Part shown: positions 61,224 through 64,000 of the stretch, piece after piece
How positions within the stretch are numbered: position 1 is the stretch's first letter
Layout: each line of letters opens with the position of its first letter
Assembly (NCBI GenBank): GCA_017445225.1
Contig: JAFSUN010000014.1
Coordinates: 1-64,000 of the forward strand
Length of the DNA stretch: 64,000 nucleotides
From: Erysipelotrichaceae bacterium
GTDB lineage: Bacteria > Bacillota_I > Bacilli_A > Erysipelotrichales > Erysipelotrichaceae
Direction: 5' to 3'
Notes under the pieces: model-generated
Databases searched by the model: none
Told to the model about the DNA's origin: nothing
What the model saw: only the letters and a program-made list of their open reading frames with translations
Program-made: the position numbers and the translations under genes

Positions 61224-62201
61224 TTATTCTTCAGTGTTCTGTTTGAAAACAGTCTCCAGCGCATTGAGATTCTCATACATTATGGTCATGTAATCCTTGT
61301 TCTTGGCCTTGTCATTATCGGAAAGCCGGGACAGACTGGAGATCCTGATCTTGGTAAGATTCAGGTCCTCAGCAACGGTTTCCGCCAGATCGAGGAATTC
61401 CTGCGGGAGCGTATCATCCCAGGCGATGTATTCAACGCCATTATTCAGCATCGTCTGCTTGATGATGGCCAGCTGCTTATCATCCGGGAGAGCGCCGTAC
61501 TTGGACAGTACGATCGGATAGACTTCAACGCCATAGGTCTTCTGCCAGTTGCCGAAGGTAGCGCCGATGGTAGCGATCCTGACATTATCAAGGCTGATCA
61601 GAGCCCGGAATTCGACATCCATTCTGACCAGGTCAGCCTGCAGAGCCTTGAAGCTGTTTTCATAGTAAAGGGTATCTTCGGGATACTTCTCGATCAGCCA
61701 GCTCTTGATGGTGGACGCAATGGAGCTCATGGCGATCGGGTCCAGCCAGATGAAAGGATCCTTGTTATAGACATCTACGAGGTCAAACTCGCTTTCCGGA
61801 TAGTATTCCGATTCGGTTACGACCCGCATGCCGGTCTCCGTCACCGAAGTGGTATATCTCTTGAACTTGTCAATGGCTGACAGCTGAGCCAGATTGATGA
61901 TGTCAAAGCTGTATCCCTGAATGTCAGTCTCATAGAGGTCCATGTAGGGTTCCAGCTCACCGATGTAGACAAACAGCGTCGTCTTTTCCAGGATCGACTT
62001 GTAGTTGTCAACCATCCCGGCCCGCTGGATGAAGACATCCTCGGTAATGTATTCCACATCGACCTTGTTGCCGGCCAGCTGTTCAATGATGTACTTTACG
62101 GGGTAGACAGTGGTACAGATGGTCGCCCTCTTGTTCTCACATCCGCTCAGATAGGTCAGCATCATTGCGATAATAATAAGCAGTTTAACTCTCTTTTTCA
62201 T
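61224..62201 (-). CDS. ZnuA/TroA-like lipoprotein without histidines
   Basis: A 325-residue extracytoplasmic protein with a signal peptide ending in the lipobox LSGC (Cys21). It follows the fold plan of cluster A-I metal-binding proteins: VDVEYITEDVFIQRAGMVDN, FVYIGELEPYMD, NKDPFIWLDPIAM, IATIGATFGNWQKTYGV and the C-terminal WDDTLPQEFLDLAETVAEDL. The family's metal-ligand histidines (for example in DPHxWLDP) are all replaced, and I find no His anywhere in the protein. No ABC permease or ATPase genes are adjacent. Metal binding is therefore doubtful; another ligand or a purely structural/adhesive role is possible. The ribosome site is weak (GGATAACGT). Confidence 0.8.
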   Translation of the reverse strand: MKKRVKLLIIIAMMLTYLSGCENKRATICTTVYPVKYIIEQLAGNKVDVEYITEDVFIQRAGMVDNYKSILEKTTLFVYIGELEPYMDLYETDIQGYSFDIINLAQLSAIDKFKRYTTSVTETGMRVVTESEYYPESEFDLVDVYNKDPFIWLDPIAMSSIASTIKSWLIEKYPEDTLYYENSFKALQADLVRMDVEFRALISLDNVRIATIGATFGNWQKTYGVEVYPIVLSKYGALPDDKQLAIIKQTMLNNGVEYIAWDDTLPQEFLDLAETVAEDLNLTKIRISSLSRLSDNDKAKNKDYMTIMYENLNALETVFKQNTEE

Positions 62202-62216
62202 ACGTTATCCATAATC

Positions 62217-62235
62217 AGCGATCTGTTTGCGATCT
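62217..62235. repeat. Short tandem repeat before the ZnuA-like gene
   Basis: GCGATCTG-TTT-GCGATCTG, two perfect 8-base copies 16 bases upstream of the gene's ATG, within its leader. It could be an operator for a regulator or a chance repeat. Confidence 0.4.
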
Positions 62236-62291
62236 GCCGTGATCCTTTCCCGTTAAAACAGCCATGATGAAAACTGTTTTCCTTATCAAAG

Positions 62292-62300
62292 ATTATATCA
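62292..62300 (-). promoter_or_regulatory. Extended -10 promoter of the ZnuA-like gene
   Basis: TGATATAAT on the minus strand is a perfect TGnTATAAT element, about 90 bases before the ATG. The 6 bases at -35 distance (TTCTAT) are not consensus. Confidence 0.55.
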
Positions 62301-62323
62301 CATCGGCAGGATCAATAGAACTT

Positions 62324-62971
62324 TCAGATCCGATTATTTTCCCGGAAACTGAAGTAATCATGCTGGGATACGATGATGTGATCGATGACCGGCAGGTTCA
62401 TCAGTTCGCCGGCTTTCTGAAGCTGATTGGTAACCGAAAGATCATCCAGCGATGGCTTGACCGACTGACTGGGATGGTTATGGGCAATGATAAGCTTGCT
62501 GGCGTGACAGTTCAGGGCTTCCCGGAACAGCAGACTGCTCTGAACGCTGACGGAATCACTTAATCCCCGGAACAGATTACGGTAACCGGTTATGCGGTTC
62601 TTGTTGTCGAGAAAGACGACGATGAAATACTCCTGTTCCTTCATCCCGATGAAGCTCTGCAGCCACCTTACCAGCCCCTGCGGACCAGCGATCACATCCT
62701 GTGACAGCGCCTCCTCATAATTGATTCTCCTGACCAGTTCCAGGGATGCCACCAGCAGACTGGCCCGGGCCAGTCCCACTCCCTTGAACTCCATGATCTC
62801 ATTCATCGAAAGCTTCATCAGGCCATTGATGCCGCCGACCTTCTGCAGGATCTCTTCGGCCAGCTGCAGACTGGAAACCCCTTTATAGCCGCTGGATAAC
62901 AGGATGGCCAGCAGTTCGCTGTCCGACAGTGATTCCACCCCCAGCATCTGGGCTTTCTCGCGCGGCCGCAT
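62324..62971 (-). CDS. radC: RadC-family JAB/MPN-domain protein
   Basis: A 215-residue protein of the RadC group; despite the DNA-repair name its function is not settled. An N-terminal helix-hairpin-helix region (SDSELLAILLSSG, MEFKGVGLARASLLVASLEL) is followed by the JAMM metal motif HNHPSQSVKPSLDDL and the upstream LFREALNCHASKLIIAHN. The start is uncertain: the ATG at 62971 (MRPREKAQMLG) has only a weak CCAGG site. The frame remains open for 17 codons upstream without ATG, GTG or TTG, but it contains an ATT (63004-63002) giving the usual RadC-like lead NRKPVKSWPARM. Confidence 0.9.
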   Translation of the reverse strand: MRPREKAQMLGVESLSDSELLAILLSSGYKGVSSLQLAEEILQKVGGINGLMKLSMNEIMEFKGVGLARASLLVASLELVRRINYEEALSQDVIAGPQGLVRWLQSFIGMKEQEYFIVVFLDNKNRITGYRNLFRGLSDSVSVQSSLLFREALNCHASKLIIAHNHPSQSVKPSLDDLSVTNQLQKAGELMNLPVIDHIIVSQHDYFSFRENNRI

Positions 62972-63002
62972 CCTGGCAGGCCAGCTTTTTACCGGCTTCC
63001 GG

Positions 63003-63173
63003 TTAATTGCCCCATTGGATGTTCAGTCCTCCCAGGGAAACCCTTCCGCGTTTACTGGTGAGGATCTTGAGGATACCGGCGGCCAGAGCGGCGATACTCA
63101 GATAGAGGATCAATGAGCTGGCAGTTACTCCCAACCCGTAAAGATGACGGCATTCTTCCTTGTTGATAAGCAT
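63003..63173 (-). CDS. Small hydrophobic protein of 56 residues
   Basis: A short gene with AGGAGG 7 bases before the ATG. It begins MLINKEECRHLYGLGVT, has one transmembrane helix (about 18-40, ASSLILYLSIAALAAGI) and ends in a basic turn and a small C-terminal tail (SKRGRVSLGGLNIQWGN). I do not recognise a named family; the tail KRGxVSLGGxxIxW looks like a conserved design rather than noise. The stop lies 32 bases before the radC ATG, so the two may be cotranscribed. The ribosome site lies in the 3' arm of the hairpin at 63181-63210 on the minus strand. Confidence 0.7.
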   Translation of the reverse strand: MLINKEECRHLYGLGVTASSLILYLSIAALAAGILKILTSKRGRVSLGGLNIQWGN

Positions 63174-63180
63174 AAAAACA

Positions 63181-63210
63181 CCTCCTGAGAACTAATAGCT
63201 CTTCAGGAGG
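63181..63210 (-). terminator. Terminator-like hairpin that contains a ribosome site
   Basis: On the minus strand CCTCCTGA (63203-63210) pairs with TCAGGAGG (63181-63188) around 14 bases, followed by TGTTTTT. It ends the HAD gene transcript, and its 3' arm carries the AGGAGG of the small membrane protein gene. It could be an attenuator or a translation-sequestering hairpin. Confidence 0.75.
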
Positions 63211-63218
63211 TTTTCTAC

Positions 63219-64000
63219 CTAGATTATGTTAAGGTCCTTCAGGGCCTTGGGTATTCCCTGGTGATATACATCAGCGGTCACATAATCAGCTACCCTTTTC
63301 GTTGATTCGTGAGCATTGCCCATGGCGATGCCGATACCGCACATCTGCAGCATTTCCTCATCATTGGGGCTGTCGCCGATGGCAGCGCATTCTTCCAGCT
63401 TGATGCCGATCGAATCCATCAGCCGCTTGATCGTCCTGCCCTTGTTGATCCGGATGCTGTAACACTCGCCGGCACCGCTGCCGACCCCGGCCGGTACGAA
63501 CTTCAGCGTTGGAAATTCCTGCTGAAGTGCCAGAACATCAAAGCCATTGGGGAAGAAGAAACAGCCGATCGGCATTTCATGTTCCAGATGATAGCGGCGG
63601 TTTTCCGTCTCATCACCGATCCACTCCTTCCTTATCGGGCCATAGCAGTAAAGCCGGGTAAAGTCTTCATAGCGGTTATAGGCCAGCATGCGGTCGGAAA
63701 ACTTGAACGCAAAGGGAGCATCGTATTTCAGGCCAACTTCGATCAGCCTTTCGACGTCTTCTGGATCCATCGGATAACTGAAGACGACGGTGCCGTCCTT
63801 CTGATTGATGCAGCCGCCGTTAACGGTTATGAAGTAGTCTACGGGCAGGCTCTGCTTGACGTCCAGAGCCATGATGTTATAACCACGGCCGGTGGCAATG
63901 ATGATCTTTATTCCCTTTTCATGGGCTTGCCAGATTGCCCTGACCGTCATTTCATCGATCTTTTCAACACCGCGCGGCAGCAAAGTTCCGTCGATGTCCA
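63219..64000 (-). CDS. Cof-type HAD phosphatase, start cut by window edge
   Basis: The 5' end lies beyond 64000; 260 codons are present. The first visible residues are DIDGTLLPRGVEK, the nucleophile motif I of HAD phosphatases. Motif II is ATGRGYNIM, and the C-terminal motifs are INKGRTIKRLMDSIG, AIGDSPNDEEMLQM and GIAMGNAHEST. It is a second HAD IIB (Cof-type) sugar-phosphate or cofactor phosphatase besides the one at 27899-28720. The substrate is unknown. Confidence 0.92.
   Translation of the reverse strand, partial: DIDGTLLPRGVEKIDEMTVRAIWQAHEKGIKIIIATGRGYNIMALDVKQSLPVDYFITVNGGCINQKDGTVVFSYPMDPEDVERLIEVGLKYDAPFAFKFSDRMLAYNRYEDFTRLYCYGPIRKEWIGDETENRRYHLEHEMPIGCFFFPNGFDVLALQQEFPTLKFVPAGVGSGAGECYSIRINKGRTIKRLMDSIGIKLEECAAIGDSPNDEEMLQMCGIGIAMGNAHESTKRVADYVTADVYHQGIPKALKDLNII

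Noticed and set aside
62995-63023. Eight-codon frame (MGQLTGSR) with GGGAGG upstream, between the small membrane gene and radC
   Set aside because: It lies inside the end of the 56-residue gene in another frame; too short to support as a leader peptide.

Overview
The window looks like a chromosomal segment of a low-to-mid G+C Firmicute. Erysipelotrichaceae is my best guess, inferred from gene content and protein style rather than from any marker phylogeny. Supporting points are the HrcA/CIRCE-controlled hrcA-grpE-dnaK operon, a T-box leader on thrS, PyrR, RNase J, DnaB/DnaI-type primosome proteins, A/G-rich Shine-Dalgarno sites, and both ATP- and pyrophosphate-type phosphofructokinases. Both ends cut genes: dnaK on the left and a Cof-type phosphatase on the right. 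I saw no rRNA, tRNA, CRISPR array, insertion sequence or prophage. About 52 protein genes are called, most on the minus strand.

Left part (1-12.4 kb): the heat-shock operon with two CIRCE-like sites, then a 10-kb minus-strand surface operon. It encodes a signal-peptidase-like protein, a Spy0128/FctA-like pilin, a class B sortase, a small FctB-like protein and a 2458-residue adhesin. The order matches the FCT-type pilus loci of streptococci. The signal-peptidase-like protein lacks the catalytic lysine, as expected for a SipA-type assembly factor. proS follows, then a 1352-residue secreted protein with a transglutaminase-like core and fibronectin-type repeats.

Middle part (18.5-34 kb): housekeeping genes (M24 peptidase, coaD, rsmD, rodA-like; def and rnj on the plus strand), a divergent metallophosphoesterase, a small zinc-ribbon protein, uracil permease with pyrR behind a possible attenuator, a HAD phosphatase, a CNNM/CBS membrane protein, a CPBP protease, a two-gene ABC exporter and a GNAT enzyme.

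34-43.3 kb holds one nucleoside scavenging block. Transcription runs add, two nucleoside hydrolases, MATE, BMP lipoprotein, ABC ATPase and two permeases. An internal terminator lies after the lipoprotein gene. Nucleosides can thus be imported, deaminated and cleaved to bases, linking to the nearby uracil permease/PyrR unit.

Right part (43.4-64 kb): a VTC-domain/DUF4956 pair, a coiled-coil orphan, M18 aminopeptidase, T-box-thrS, PPi-phosphofructokinase, a pentapeptide protein, M29 aminopeptidase, pyruvate kinase and ATP-phosphofructokinase. Next comes the replication/repair cluster dnaI, dnaB, a mutM-coaE gene fusion and polA. It is followed by a solitary ZnuA-like lipoprotein that contains no histidine, radC, a 56-residue membrane protein whose ribosome site lies in a terminator-like hairpin, and the cut HAD gene.
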